Source: Epilithonimonas sp042695135
GTDB lineage: Bacteria > Bacteroidota > Bacteroidia > Flavobacteriales > Weeksellaceae
DNA length: 64,000 nucleotides
Reading direction: 5' to 3'
Assembly: GCF_042695135.1 (NCBI RefSeq)
Contig: NZ_CP170547.1
Span: 1,674,001-1,738,000, forward strand
Within the stretch, counting starts at the first letter, position 1, and every line of letters begins with the position of its first letter. The translations under genes and the position numbers were made by a program. This document shows positions 50,092 to 58,228 of the stretch, one piece after another. The notes beneath the pieces were generated by a model. The model saw nothing but the letters and a program-made list of their open reading frames with translations, was not told where the DNA came from and ran no database searches.

Positions 50092-52093
50092 ATGAGTATT
50101 GAAAACGAAAATCCTGAAATTGAAAAACCAAATTCTGAGGTCAATCCTGCTGAAAATCAATCAGTAGAAGAAGTGGCTAAAGAAGAAGTTTCGGAAAATG
50201 TAAAACCAGAAGCTGAAGTCGATTCTGTTGAAAATGAATCGGTAGAAGATGTTGCTGCAGAACAAAATTCAGAGGCTGAAACTGAAGCTGAAAAACAGGA
50301 ATCTGAGCCAAATCCTGAAGTTGCCGAGGAAATCAAAGCTGAAAATGAAATTGTTTCTGAAGATCAAAATCAGAACGCTGAAGAAGAACCCGAAACTGAA
50401 CATCAGGAAATCGAACTTGCTGAAGAAAATTATTCTAATCTCTCACTGAAAGAGACGTTGGATGAAATGGAAACTATCGTTAATAAAGACGATGCTCATT
50501 CTTTTTCGAAAAAATTCAATACACTTAGAGGATCATGCCAATCATAAAGTGGCAGACGAAACGGAGGATAAAAAACACGAATTCATAGAGCAGGGGAACG
50601 CCGAAGAACACTTCGAATTTCATCATCCGCATGCTTCAAAACTTTCTGCTCTTGTTAATATTTTCAGAGAGAAACAGGATAAATTTCATAAGTCTCAGGA
50701 AGCGGATCATCAGAAAAACCTTGATGAAAGATTATCAATTATAGAAAGACTGAAAAATCTTTATACCAATTCTGAACCGGGCGTTAATCTCTTCAAATCG
50801 ATAAGAGAAGTAAAGGAAGCCTGGGGAAATGCCGGTCAGGTTGCAAAATCCGAGTTTAAAAACCTTAATAACAATTACTTCCACCATCTGAAGATGTTCA
50901 ACGAGATGCTGGATCTTAACAAAGAATATCTGGAGCAGGAATTTGCTCATAATCTGGAAAAAAGACAACACATCATCTCAAGAGCAAAAGAATTACTTGA
51001 CGAAAAAGTAGTCCAAAAAGCACTGAATGAATTGCAGTATCTTCACAAACTCTGGAAAGAAGAAGCAGAGCCTGTTGCTGAGGAATTCCGTGAGAAAACC
51101 TGGGAAGAGTTCAAAGAAGTTTCCAACAAGATCCACGAGAGAAAATCTGAACTGATCGCAGTAATGGAATCTGAGCAATTGGAAAATCTTGAAAAGAAAA
51201 ATAAGATCATTGAGGAGCTCAAAACATTAGCAGCACCAGAATCTACCAATCATAGTTTTTGGCAGCAGGCAATTAAAAGAGTAGAAGAGTTACGTGCAGA
51301 ATTTTTGAGACTGGGACCAGTTCCTAAAAAGTTATCCAATCAGAACTGGACGGATTTTAAAGTAGTTTTAAGGAATTTTAACACAGGCAAAAATGATTTC
51401 TATAAAAATCTGAAAGGTTCTCAGATTCATAATCTTGAGGCAAAACAGGGACTAATAAAAACAGCTCAGGACAATATGAATTCTGAAGATTGGGACATCG
51501 TAGTTCCGCTTTTCAAAAAACTTCAGGAAGATTGGAAAACCATTGGTCACGTTCCCAGAAGTCAGGCCAATAAAGTCTGGGACGATTTCCGTGATGCCTG
51601 TAACACGTTCTTTAAAAATTACAGAGAAAAAAATAACGCAACCGGTGACAACTGGAAAGAAAATTATAAAAGCAAAAAAGCATTGCTTGAAGATCTAAAG
51701 GCTTTGACGGATGAAGAAGGTTCTGTTGAGAAAATTGAAAATATCAAAAATGCCTGGAACGCGATCGGAAAAGTGCCGAAAGATAAGTTGTCAATTAATA
51801 CGGAATTCAATAAAACACTTAGAGAGAAGCTGAAACTCAATAAGATCAATGAGTTCGATCTGAAAGAAGAAAACCTTTCTGAAAGCCAGTTAACAGATAA
51901 AGCGAGAAAGATTAAAAATCAAATCGCTGATCTGGAATCAGAAGTTGTACAATTGGAAAATAACTTATCATTCTTTGGAACTGCAAAACGTGATAACCCG
52001 CTTCTGAAAGATACTTATGATAAACTGGACAGTAAAAAAGAACAGTTGGAAAGCTTGAAAGTATCACTTCATAACATCATTGCCGGAGAATAA
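50092..52093 (+). pseudogene. DUF349-repeat protein gene interrupted by a frameshift
   Basis: Two overlapping frames (50092-50547 and the frame ending 52093) together read as one DUF349 protein of about 667 residues. The first, very acidic part runs to KKFNTLR; the second continues DHANHKVADETEDKKHEF. They join if one G is removed from the gg at 50530-50531 (acttagaggatcatg). So one extra base breaks the gene. This may be a real mutation or a sequencing error. A site for programmed frameshifting (slippery heptamer with hairpin) is not obvious. Confidence 0.7.
50462..52093 (+). CDS. DUF349-repeat protein, 3' frame of the interrupted gene
   Basis: The long second frame (543 residues from the ATG at 50462; real homologous sequence starts about residue 24) is intact. 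It has several DUF349 modules, each of about 70 residues with a W-K-x-x-G-x-V-P type end: EAWGNAGQVAKSEF, KLWKEEAEPVAEEF, DWKTIGHVPRSQANKVWDDF, NAWNAIGKVPKDKL. It is helical and charged, with a coiled-coil end (IADLESEVVQLENNLSFF). DUF349 proteins are common in Bacteroidota without assigned function. If the gene is truly frameshifted, this part could still be made from an internal start; the upstream Met codons are poor candidates. Confidence 0.7.
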   Translation: MKWKLSLIKTMLILFRKNSIHLEDHANHKVADETEDKKHEFIEQGNAEEHFEFHHPHASKLSALVNIFREKQDKFHKSQEADHQKNLDERLSIIERLKNLYTNSEPGVNLFKSIREVKEAWGNAGQVAKSEFKNLNNNYFHHLKMFNEMLDLNKEYLEQEFAHNLEKRQHIISRAKELLDEKVVQKALNELQYLHKLWKEEAEPVAEEFREKTWEEFKEVSNKIHERKSELIAVMESEQLENLEKKNKIIEELKTLAAPESTNHSFWQQAIKRVEELRAEFLRLGPVPKKLSNQNWTDFKVVLRNFNTGKNDFYKNLKGSQIHNLEAKQGLIKTAQDNMNSEDWDIVVPLFKKLQEDWKTIGHVPRSQANKVWDDFRDACNTFFKNYREKNNATGDNWKENYKSKKALLEDLKALTDEEGSVEKIENIKNAWNAIGKVPKDKLSINTEFNKTLREKLKLNKINEFDLKEENLSESQLTDKARKIKNQIADLESEVVQLENNLSFFGTAKRDNPLLKDTYDKLDSKKEQLESLKVSLHNIIAGE

Positions 52094-52115
52094 ATTTATT
52101 TTTATTTCTACATAT

Positions 52116-52140
52116 AAATCCCCTGAAAAGGGGATTTTTT
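52116..52140 (+). terminator. Terminator after the DUF349 gene
   Basis: The stem aaatcccc/ggggattt is followed by a T run. Confidence 0.85.
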
Positions 52141-52247
52141 TATTTAATTATTGAATGTAAATCATTATTAATATTCAAATTCAAAAAAATAAAAGATATC
52201 TTATAAAAAAATGATATTTTTATCATTCTTATATTAAGAACATTTAT

Positions 52248-54095
52248 ATGTTGAAAAAATACTTATTTATATTATCTGTTTTACCGGTTTTGGCTGTTGC
52301 TCAAGCTCCTGCAGGATATTATTCCGGAACAGAAAGTTTGACAGGTTATGCTTTGAAGACAAAGCTTCACGATATTATTTCCACCAAAATTTACAATTTT
52401 CATTACGATGATCTGAAAACGACAGTTAACCAGACAGATCTGGATAAATATTATGAAAATGACGGGACGATTCTGGACATCTATTCGGAAATACCAACTG
52501 GTCCGGATGCTTATAACTATACAAGCGCAAATATCATAGGAAGTGCAAATGCAGAAGGCTTGGGCTGGAATCGGGAACACATGATGCCGCAAAGTTCTTT
52601 TAATAGTGCATATCCAATGTATTCCGATCTGTTTTTTGTAGTTCCTACGGATGCGAGAATCAATCAATTACGAAGCAACTATCCATACGGAAAAGGCGGT
52701 TCTACGGTTTATTATAATTTCACAAACGGATCTAAACAAGCCTCCAATGCAACACCTAATGCTACTTATACCGGAAGAGTTTTTGAACCGATAGATGAGT
52801 TCAAAGGCGATATTGCCAGAACGCTGTTGTACTTCGCAGTGAGATATGAGGGCAAATTAGGGAGTTTCAATTTTACAACTAATGCAACAGATCCTACAAA
52901 AGACCAAAATCCTTTGGATGGCAGCGAGGAAAAAGCCTATGAAAACTGGTATGTTGCAATGTTGCTTTCCTGGCATCAGCTGGATCCTGTTTCTCAAAGA
53001 GAAATCGATCGAAATAATTCTGTTTACGCGCTTCAGAAAAACCGAAATCCATTCATCGATCATCCGGAATGGGTAACTTCTATTTGGTCACAATCATCTG
53101 ATAATATTGCGCCGACAGCGCCTTCTTCACTTTTACTGGCGAGAAATTCTGCGTATTTTGTAAATCTTACCTGGCAGGCAAATCCGGAATCCGATGTTCT
53201 GGGTTACAGGATTTATCAGGACAATGTTTTGGTTGCGACTTCAAAAACAAATTCAGTTTCTATTGATCATTTGACGCCCGGGACGACTTATAATTTTACG
53301 GTAAAAGCTTATGATAATACTTATCTGGAGAGTCCGCAAAGTAATACTCTGAATGTTACAACTCTGTCGACAGATGTTTTTACAAAAGATTTACAAATAA
53401 TTAAATATCTTGAAGGAACCGGAAATAACAAAGCCTTTGAAATTGCCAACAAAACTGGTCACAAAGTGAATCTTAATGGTTACAAATTATACATCCAGTA
53501 CAAAGGAACGGCTTATTATTTTGGAGAGCCATTTGAACTGGAAGGCGAAATAGAAAATAACCAGAGTTTTGTGGCCATCAACCCGAATGCAAATTTCAGC
53601 TGCTTCAATATTTCAAATGCAAAATTCGTAACAGCAGCACCTTCACTTACTTTTACAGGAAGTCAATATGTGGATTTGTCCTATAAAACCGGAACTGTGG
53701 ATGCTGTTGGAATTAAAGGTCAGGACAATGCAAATTCAAACAGATCACTTTACAGAAAATCAAATATTACCGACCCGACAGCGACTTTCGATATTAATGA
53801 ATGGACAACTTACGCCTCAGATTATTGCCTTAATTTAGGAATTCTGGGTGTTAATGATTTCTCAAATAAAACAACTGGTTTTAATATTTATCCAAATCCG
53901 GTTACAAATGTTCTTAATATCAATGGCGATGTTAGCAAAACCAAGTCGGTTAAGATCTATGATATTTCAGGAAAATTGGTGAAAGATATTAGCAATCCAT
54001 TTGTGAATCAAAAATTGATAGACGTTCGTTCTTTATTGCCAAATACTTACATTCTGAATATTGATGGAAAATCAATCAAGTTTATCAAAAAATAA
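52248..54095 (+). CDS. T9SS-secreted endonuclease I family nuclease
   Basis: The product is 615 residues with a signal peptide ending LAVAQ. Residues 25-285 are an endonuclease I domain with GLGWNREHMMPQSSF (catalytic His111) and YSDLFFVVPTDARINQLRSN. A fibronectin-III domain follows (about 288-375, PSSLLLARNSAYFVNLTWQA). Next is a beta-rich domain resembling a lamin-tail domain (about 380-525). The C-terminus, YPNPVTNVLNINGD to the end, is a T9SS type A sorting domain. It should be exported to the cell surface or medium, where it degrades DNA and possibly RNA for nutrients. It stands between two terminators. Confidence 0.9.
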   Translation: MLKKYLFILSVLPVLAVAQAPAGYYSGTESLTGYALKTKLHDIISTKIYNFHYDDLKTTVNQTDLDKYYENDGTILDIYSEIPTGPDAYNYTSANIIGSANAEGLGWNREHMMPQSSFNSAYPMYSDLFFVVPTDARINQLRSNYPYGKGGSTVYYNFTNGSKQASNATPNATYTGRVFEPIDEFKGDIARTLLYFAVRYEGKLGSFNFTTNATDPTKDQNPLDGSEEKAYENWYVAMLLSWHQLDPVSQREIDRNNSVYALQKNRNPFIDHPEWVTSIWSQSSDNIAPTAPSSLLLARNSAYFVNLTWQANPESDVLGYRIYQDNVLVATSKTNSVSIDHLTPGTTYNFTVKAYDNTYLESPQSNTLNVTTLSTDVFTKDLQIIKYLEGTGNNKAFEIANKTGHKVNLNGYKLYIQYKGTAYYFGEPFELEGEIENNQSFVAINPNANFSCFNISNAKFVTAAPSLTFTGSQYVDLSYKTGTVDAVGIKGQDNANSNRSLYRKSNITDPTATFDINEWTTYASDYCLNLGILGVNDFSNKTTGFNIYPNPVTNVLNINGDVSKTKSVKIYDISGKLVKDISNPFVNQKLIDVRSLLPNTYILNIDGKSIKFIKK

Positions 54096-54115
54096 ACATA
54101 AAAGTTTATAATTAA

Positions 54116-54142
54116 AAAACTCCTTTTATTAAGGAGTTTTTT
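54116..54142 (+). terminator. Terminator of the endonuclease gene
   Basis: The stem aaaactcctt/aaggagtttt with a T run. Confidence 0.85.
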
Positions 54143-54189
54143 GTTTAAGATTTGGTGTGAATTTAGAATAGCATTATCGTTTTTATCAA

Positions 54190-54220
54190 TTTAGATTTAA
54201 CAAATAATTTCGTAAATTTG
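54190..54220 (+). promoter_or_regulatory. Promoter of purC-purF
   Basis: TAAATTTG at 54213-54220 with a TTTA at 54190-54193, 19 bp upstream. The purC ATG is 75 bp downstream, leaving a modest leader in which I see no known riboswitch. Confidence 0.5.
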
Positions 54221-54295
54221 TGCATAAATCTAACAGTAAAAAGTTTAATCGGAAATCGTAGTGAAAGCGAATTCTGTTTAAGAAAATGAAACATT

Positions 54296-55018
54296 ATGAG
54301 TCAAAAGAAAGAAATGCTTTACGAAGGTAAGGCTAAACAGGTTTTCGCTACCGAGAAACCTGACGAAGTTGTTGTACGTTACAAAGATGATGCGACAGCC
54401 TTCAATGCACAGAAACGCGGACAGTTTGATAGAAAAGGCGAACTGAACAATGCAATTTCTACGCTTATTTTTGGATATCTTGCAGAAAAAGGAATTCCGA
54501 CTCACTTCATCGCAAAACTGGATGACAGAGAGCAGTTGGTTAAAAAGGTGGACATCATTCCTTTGGAAATGGTCGTTCGTAACTATGTTGCGGGAAGTAT
54601 GGCTCAAAGATTAGGCGTTGAAGAAGGAGTAAAATCTCCTGTAACTATTTTTGACCTTTGCTACAAAAGAGATGATCTCGGAGATCCATTAATTAATGAC
54701 CATCACGCCGTTTTCTTAGGAGCAGCAACTTATGACGAACTAAACGAGATGTACGCTTTGACAGATAAAATTAACCAACTTTTGATTGATCTTTTTGATA
54801 AAGCCAATGTGATCCTTGTAGATTTCAAAATCGAGTTAGGGAAAACTTCTGACGGTAAAATTGTTTTAGCGGATGAGATTTCTCCGGATACTTGCAGACT
54901 TTGGGATAAAGATACGATGAAGAAACTGGATAAAGATAGATTCAGAAGAGACTTAGGCGAGATTACCGAGGCTTATGTAGAGATCTTCGACAGACTTCAA
55001 ACAGCTTTAGCTAAATAA
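54296..55018 (+). CDS. purC: PurC, SAICAR synthase
   Basis: The product is 240 residues, the short bacterial form. It starts MSQKKEMLYEGKAKQVFATE and has the signatures LEMVVRNYVAGSMAQRLGVE and ADEISPDTCRLWD. It joins aspartate to CAIR with ATP, making SAICAR in step 7 of de novo purine synthesis, in the cytosol. purF starts 16 bp after the stop, so the two form a small purine operon under the promoter at 54190. Confidence 0.96.
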   Translation: MSQKKEMLYEGKAKQVFATEKPDEVVVRYKDDATAFNAQKRGQFDRKGELNNAISTLIFGYLAEKGIPTHFIAKLDDREQLVKKVDIIPLEMVVRNYVAGSMAQRLGVEEGVKSPVTIFDLCYKRDDLGDPLINDHHAVFLGAATYDELNEMYALTDKINQLLIDLFDKANVILVDFKIELGKTSDGKIVLADEISPDTCRLWDKDTMKKLDKDRFRRDLGEITEAYVEIFDRLQTALAK

Positions 55019-55034
55019 TCCAAAAACAAAAAAA

Positions 55035-56558
55035 ATGGATTTAGAATTTCAAGATTATAGCACATTACCGAAATATGCTTTCCAAAACCGCTATCAGGAA
55101 TTCGAAGAAACCAAACATCTTTCCAAAGAAGAAAAGGATGAGTATTATCCCTTTGACAAAATGGAAGAAGAATGCGGTGTTTTTGGAGTGCATTCAACGG
55201 AAAATCAGGATACCTTTTCCCTTTCGCAGTTTGGACTTTTTGCTTTGCAGCATCGTGGCCAGGAAGCTTGCGGAATTGCGGTTGGGAACAACGGAAAAAT
55301 CCTTTCTGTAAAAGATGAAGGTCTGGTTCTGGATGTTTTCAAATCGATAGAAGATCCTCAGCAATATATGGGAAGCACCGTGATTGGTCACACCAGATAT
55401 ACAACTGCCGGCGACAAAAAGAAATATAATTTTCAGCCATTCTTTGCTAAGAATGAATATGATCAGATCATACTATCTATTGCTCACAACGGAAATCTTA
55501 CCAATGCAAAACAACTCAGAAAAGAATTAGAAGATGAAGGCGTGGTTTTCCGAGCAACTTCTGATACGGAAGTTATTCTTAGATTAATTCAGAAAAACCT
55601 GGACCTTGGACTTCGTGGCGCAATCAAAGCGACGATGGAAAAGATCGAAGGTGCCTATTCTGTAGTCGGACTTACAAGAAATAAATTTTTTGCTTTCCGG
55701 GATTTTAACGGGATCCGACCATTGGTTCTTGGTGCGATTGATGAAAATACCTTTGTTGTAGCTTCAGAAAGTTGTGCTTTGGATGGAGTAGGAGCGCAAT
55801 ATGTGCGTGATATTTTGCCTGGCGAGATTGTTTATACCAGCGATAATGAAGAAGGTCTGCAATCTTATCTTGTGAAAGATGATTGCGTCAACAAGATCTG
55901 TGCTTTCGAATATATTTATTTTGCAAGACCGGATTCTACTTTGGAAGGCATCAACGTTCACGAAGTGCGGGAGAAATCCGGGATGAAGATCTGGGAACAG
56001 GCACCTGTAGAAGCCGATATTGTGATTGGCGTTCCTGATTCCGGAGTTCCTGCTGCGATTGGTTTTTCCAAGGCGTCCGGTATTCCTTTCCGTCCGGTTT
56101 TGATCAAGAACAGATACATTGGGCGTTCGTTCATTATTCCTTCTCAGGAGATGCGAGAACATTTTGTGAATCTGAAACTTAATCCGATCGTTTCCGAAAT
56201 GAAGGATAAAAGAGTCGTTATTATTGATGATTCTATCGTGCGTGGAACCACTTCCAAGCGTCTGGTTAAGATTCTTAAAAATGCCGGTGTTAAGGAAATA
56301 CACTTCAGAAGTGTTTCTCCGCCAATTATTGCGCCTTGTTTTTTAGGAATTGATACGCCGACGAAAGATGACTTAATTTCTGCGAATATGAATAAGGAAG
56401 AACTTAGACAATATCTGGATGTTGACAGTCTGGAATTCCTAAGTGTCGATAATCTGATAGAGATTTTGGGATCGCCAAATCATTGTTTCGGATGTTTTAC
56501 AGAGAAATATCCAGTGAAAAATCCGGACGAATTGGCATTAGTAGATCAAGGTGATTAG
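55035..56558 (+). CDS. purF: PurF, amidophosphoribosyltransferase
   Basis: The product is 507 residues. The mature enzyme should start at Cys47 of EEECGVFGVHS, the N-terminal glutaminase nucleophile, which leaves an unusually long 46-residue propeptide-like extension (most bacterial forms have about 0-11). The glutaminase domain has GHTRYTTAG and HNGNLTNA. The phosphoribosyltransferase domain has the PRPP motif VVIIDDSIVRGTTSKRLV near residue 395. C-terminal Cys in NHCFGCFT may be Fe-S ligands, as in the Bacillus-type enzyme. It commits PRPP to purine synthesis with glutamine. Confidence 0.95.
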   Translation: MDLEFQDYSTLPKYAFQNRYQEFEETKHLSKEEKDEYYPFDKMEEECGVFGVHSTENQDTFSLSQFGLFALQHRGQEACGIAVGNNGKILSVKDEGLVLDVFKSIEDPQQYMGSTVIGHTRYTTAGDKKKYNFQPFFAKNEYDQIILSIAHNGNLTNAKQLRKELEDEGVVFRATSDTEVILRLIQKNLDLGLRGAIKATMEKIEGAYSVVGLTRNKFFAFRDFNGIRPLVLGAIDENTFVVASESCALDGVGAQYVRDILPGEIVYTSDNEEGLQSYLVKDDCVNKICAFEYIYFARPDSTLEGINVHEVREKSGMKIWEQAPVEADIVIGVPDSGVPAAIGFSKASGIPFRPVLIKNRYIGRSFIIPSQEMREHFVNLKLNPIVSEMKDKRVVIIDDSIVRGTTSKRLVKILKNAGVKEIHFRSVSPPIIAPCFLGIDTPTKDDLISANMNKEELRQYLDVDSLEFLSVDNLIEILGSPNHCFGCFTEKYPVKNPDELALVDQGD

Positions 56559-56591
56559 AGTTTGACAACGTCGAATCATTCCATTAGGTTT

Positions 56592-56680
56592 GGACAGCTT
56601 TATCCGTCCTCCGTTCCCGCTTTTTTCTTTTTTGATAAAAAAGAAAAAGAGCTCCACTCAGGCCGGGCTGCTGTAATTCT
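56592..56680. repeat. Interspersed repeat, family A, copy 5
   Basis: Left arm ggacagctttatccgtcctc and right arm gctccactcaggccgggctg match copy 3. Its core is an A/T hairpin, ttttttctttttt/aaaaaagaaaaag. Confidence 0.75.
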
Positions 56681-56724
56681 ATGGTAATAGAAAAATGATT
56701 TCAATCAACCACGATATATATCAT

Positions 56725-56763
56725 AAACCGCCAGGACAAATCCATTTGTTCTGGCGGTTTTTT
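56725..56763 (+). terminator. Terminator of the purC-purF operon
   Basis: A long stem, aaaccgccag/ctggcggttt extended by acaaa/tttgt, followed by a T run. It lies beyond the family A repeat. Confidence 0.8.
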
Positions 56764-56784
56764 GCTTAATGATCAGTTTTTGAA

Positions 56785-56860
56785 AACAAAAAACCCTGCC
56801 GAAGCAGGGTAAAAACTAATAACCATGAAAACTCAAATTAAACATGAGAATCGAATATTA
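56785..56860. ncRNA. Candidate small structured RNA (possibly Flavo-1-like)
   Basis: A compact hairpin accctgc-cgaa-gcagggt (56793-56810) has A tracts on both sides and is followed by a non-repetitive tail (taataaccatgaaaactc, aattaaacatgagaatcg). I recall such a hairpin plus tail as recurrent in flavobacterial intergenic DNA, possibly the Flavo-1 RNA motif, but cannot check. On the minus strand the hairpin also looks like a terminator. A 33-codon frame at 56825 is too weak to call. Confidence 0.3.
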
Positions 56861-56936
56861 AGTAGCAAATGTTATGCCAAAAAATATCTTTTCCCAGAAA
56901 AGAATTTCCGAGAGCAAATGTAACAAAAAATTATTG

Positions 56937-56944
56937 TAAATTTG
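56937..56944 (+). promoter_or_regulatory. -7 box of ndk
   Basis: TAAATTTG matches the consensus, 28 bp before the ndk ATG. No clear -33 element. Confidence 0.5.
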
Positions 56945-56972
56945 CATTTCTTTAAAAATAAAATTAAAAATA

Positions 56973-57392
56973 ATGTCAGGAAAAATCACATTTACCATGA
57001 TCAAGCCGGATGCTGTTGCAGATGGACATATTGGTGCGATCCTTGGAAAAATCAGTGAAGCTGGTTTTAAAATTAAAGCTTTGAAATTGACGCAGCTTAC
57101 TGTTGCTGATGCCAAAAAATTCTACGAAGTACATTCTGAAAGACCATTCTACGGAGAGTTGGTGGACTTTATGTCTTCTGGACCAATCGTAGCGGCGGTT
57201 TTGGAAAAAGATAATGCAGTAGAAGATTTCAGAACTACAATTGGTGCTACAAACCCTGCTGAAGCAGCCGAAGGAACCATCAGAAAGCTTTTTGCTAGAA
57301 GCATCGGAGAAAATGCAGTTCACGGTTCTGACTCAGACGAAAATGCGCTTATTGAAGCTCAGTTTCATTTTTCCGGGAGAGAGATTTTCTAG
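56973..57392 (+). CDS. ndk: Nucleoside diphosphate kinase
   Basis: The product is 139 residues, normal for bacterial Ndk. The landmarks TMIKPDAVADGHIGAIL, RPFYGELVDFMSSGPIVAAV and NAVHGSDSDENA are diagnostic; His117 in AVHGSD is the phosphorylated catalytic residue. It balances nucleoside triphosphate pools by moving the gamma-phosphate. It has its own promoter and terminator, next to purC-purF by location only. Confidence 0.97.
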   Translation: MSGKITFTMIKPDAVADGHIGAILGKISEAGFKIKALKLTQLTVADAKKFYEVHSERPFYGELVDFMSSGPIVAAVLEKDNAVEDFRTTIGATNPAEAAEGTIRKLFARSIGENAVHGSDSDENALIEAQFHFSGREIF

Positions 57393-57414
57393 TTCCTTTT
57401 GAAAATTAAAATAT

Positions 57415-57446
57415 AAAATAGGCTGTCAGTTTTGACAGCCTATTTT
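57415..57446 (+). terminator. Terminator of ndk
   Basis: A 14-bp perfect stem (aaaataggctgtca/tgacagcctatttt) with loop gttt and a T run. Confidence 0.9.
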
Positions 57447-57461
57447 TTGTGGTATTTTGTC

Positions 57462-57540
57462 AATAGCCCCGATAGTAGCGGCATCCTTTTTTTGCTTGGG
57501 GAAAGCTTTGGGAAAAAAAGATATAGCGGATAGCGGGATT
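57462..57540. repeat. Interspersed repeat, family D, copy 2
   Basis: It begins aatagccccgatagtagcgg and ends agcggatagcggg, with an internal A/T hairpin (catcctttttttgc/gggaaaaaaagat). The outer words match the copy at 28384. Confidence 0.7.
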
Positions 57541-57554
57541 AAGCTCCTAATAAT

Positions 57555-58205
57555 TTAGAATTTCAAAAGTTCAATCGTTCTCTCCGGATCTTGCGAAGAG
57601 AAAACAGCGTTTCCGGCTACCAAAACATCCGCGCCGGCGTCAAATAGCTTGGAAGCATTATCCAGATTCACACCGCCGTCAACCTGAATCAATGCGGTCG
57701 AATTATTGCTTAGAATCAAATCTTTGGTTTCGCTGATTTTTTTGTAAGTATTTTCTATAAATTTTTGTCCGCCAAATCCTGGGTTCACGCTCATTAATAA
57801 AACCAAATCCACGTCTGCAATAATATCTTCCAGCATCAAAACCGGCGTTGCAGGATTGAGAACAACGCCAGCTTTCGCACCTTTGCTCTGGATCAAATGA
57901 ATTGTTCTGTGGAGGTGAACGCAAGCCTCGTAATGAACTGAAACGAGATCTGCGCCTAATTCAATAAATTCTTCCACATATTTTTCCGGCTCCACGATCA
58001 TCAGGTGAACGTCCACAAATTTTTTGGCGTGCTGCTGAACGGTTTTCATGACAGGAAATCCGAAAGAGATATTCGGGACAAATCGGCCGTCCATCACATC
58101 TACGTGGAACCAGTCTGCCTGGGAATTGTTGAGCATTTCTATGTCTCTCTGGAGATTTCCAAAATCTGCGGAAAGTAGAGAAGGTGCTATGAGTTTTGTT
58201 TTCAT
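57555..58205 (-). CDS. rpe: Ribulose-phosphate 3-epimerase
   Basis: The product is 216 residues, a TIM barrel with LIAPSLLSADF at the start, WFHVDVMDGRFVPNISFG (metal-binding His and Asp), LLMSVNPGFGGQKF and VDGGVNLDNA. These are the standard landmarks of Rpe, which interconverts ribulose-5-phosphate and xylulose-5-phosphate in the pentose phosphate pathway. It is cytosolic. It lies 23 bp downstream of the M42 peptidase gene on the same strand, so the two are likely co-transcribed. Confidence 0.96.
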   Translation of the reverse strand: MKTKLIAPSLLSADFGNLQRDIEMLNNSQADWFHVDVMDGRFVPNISFGFPVMKTVQQHAKKFVDVHLMIVEPEKYVEEFIELGADLVSVHYEACVHLHRTIHLIQSKGAKAGVVLNPATPVLMLEDIIADVDLVLLMSVNPGFGGQKFIENTYKKISETKDLILSNNSTALIQVDGGVNLDNASKLFDAGADVLVAGNAVFSSQDPERTIELLKF

Positions 58206-58228
58206 TTTATACTTTTTACTTTTATTTC

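Noticed and set aside
50515..50550. Programmed ribosomal frameshift in the DUF349 gene
   Set aside because: No slippery heptamer with a downstream hairpin was evident at the junction; a simple extra base is the plainer explanation.
56825..56926. 33-codon frame before ndk
   Set aside because: It lacks hydrophobic or family features and overlaps the candidate RNA tail and the region ahead of the ndk promoter.
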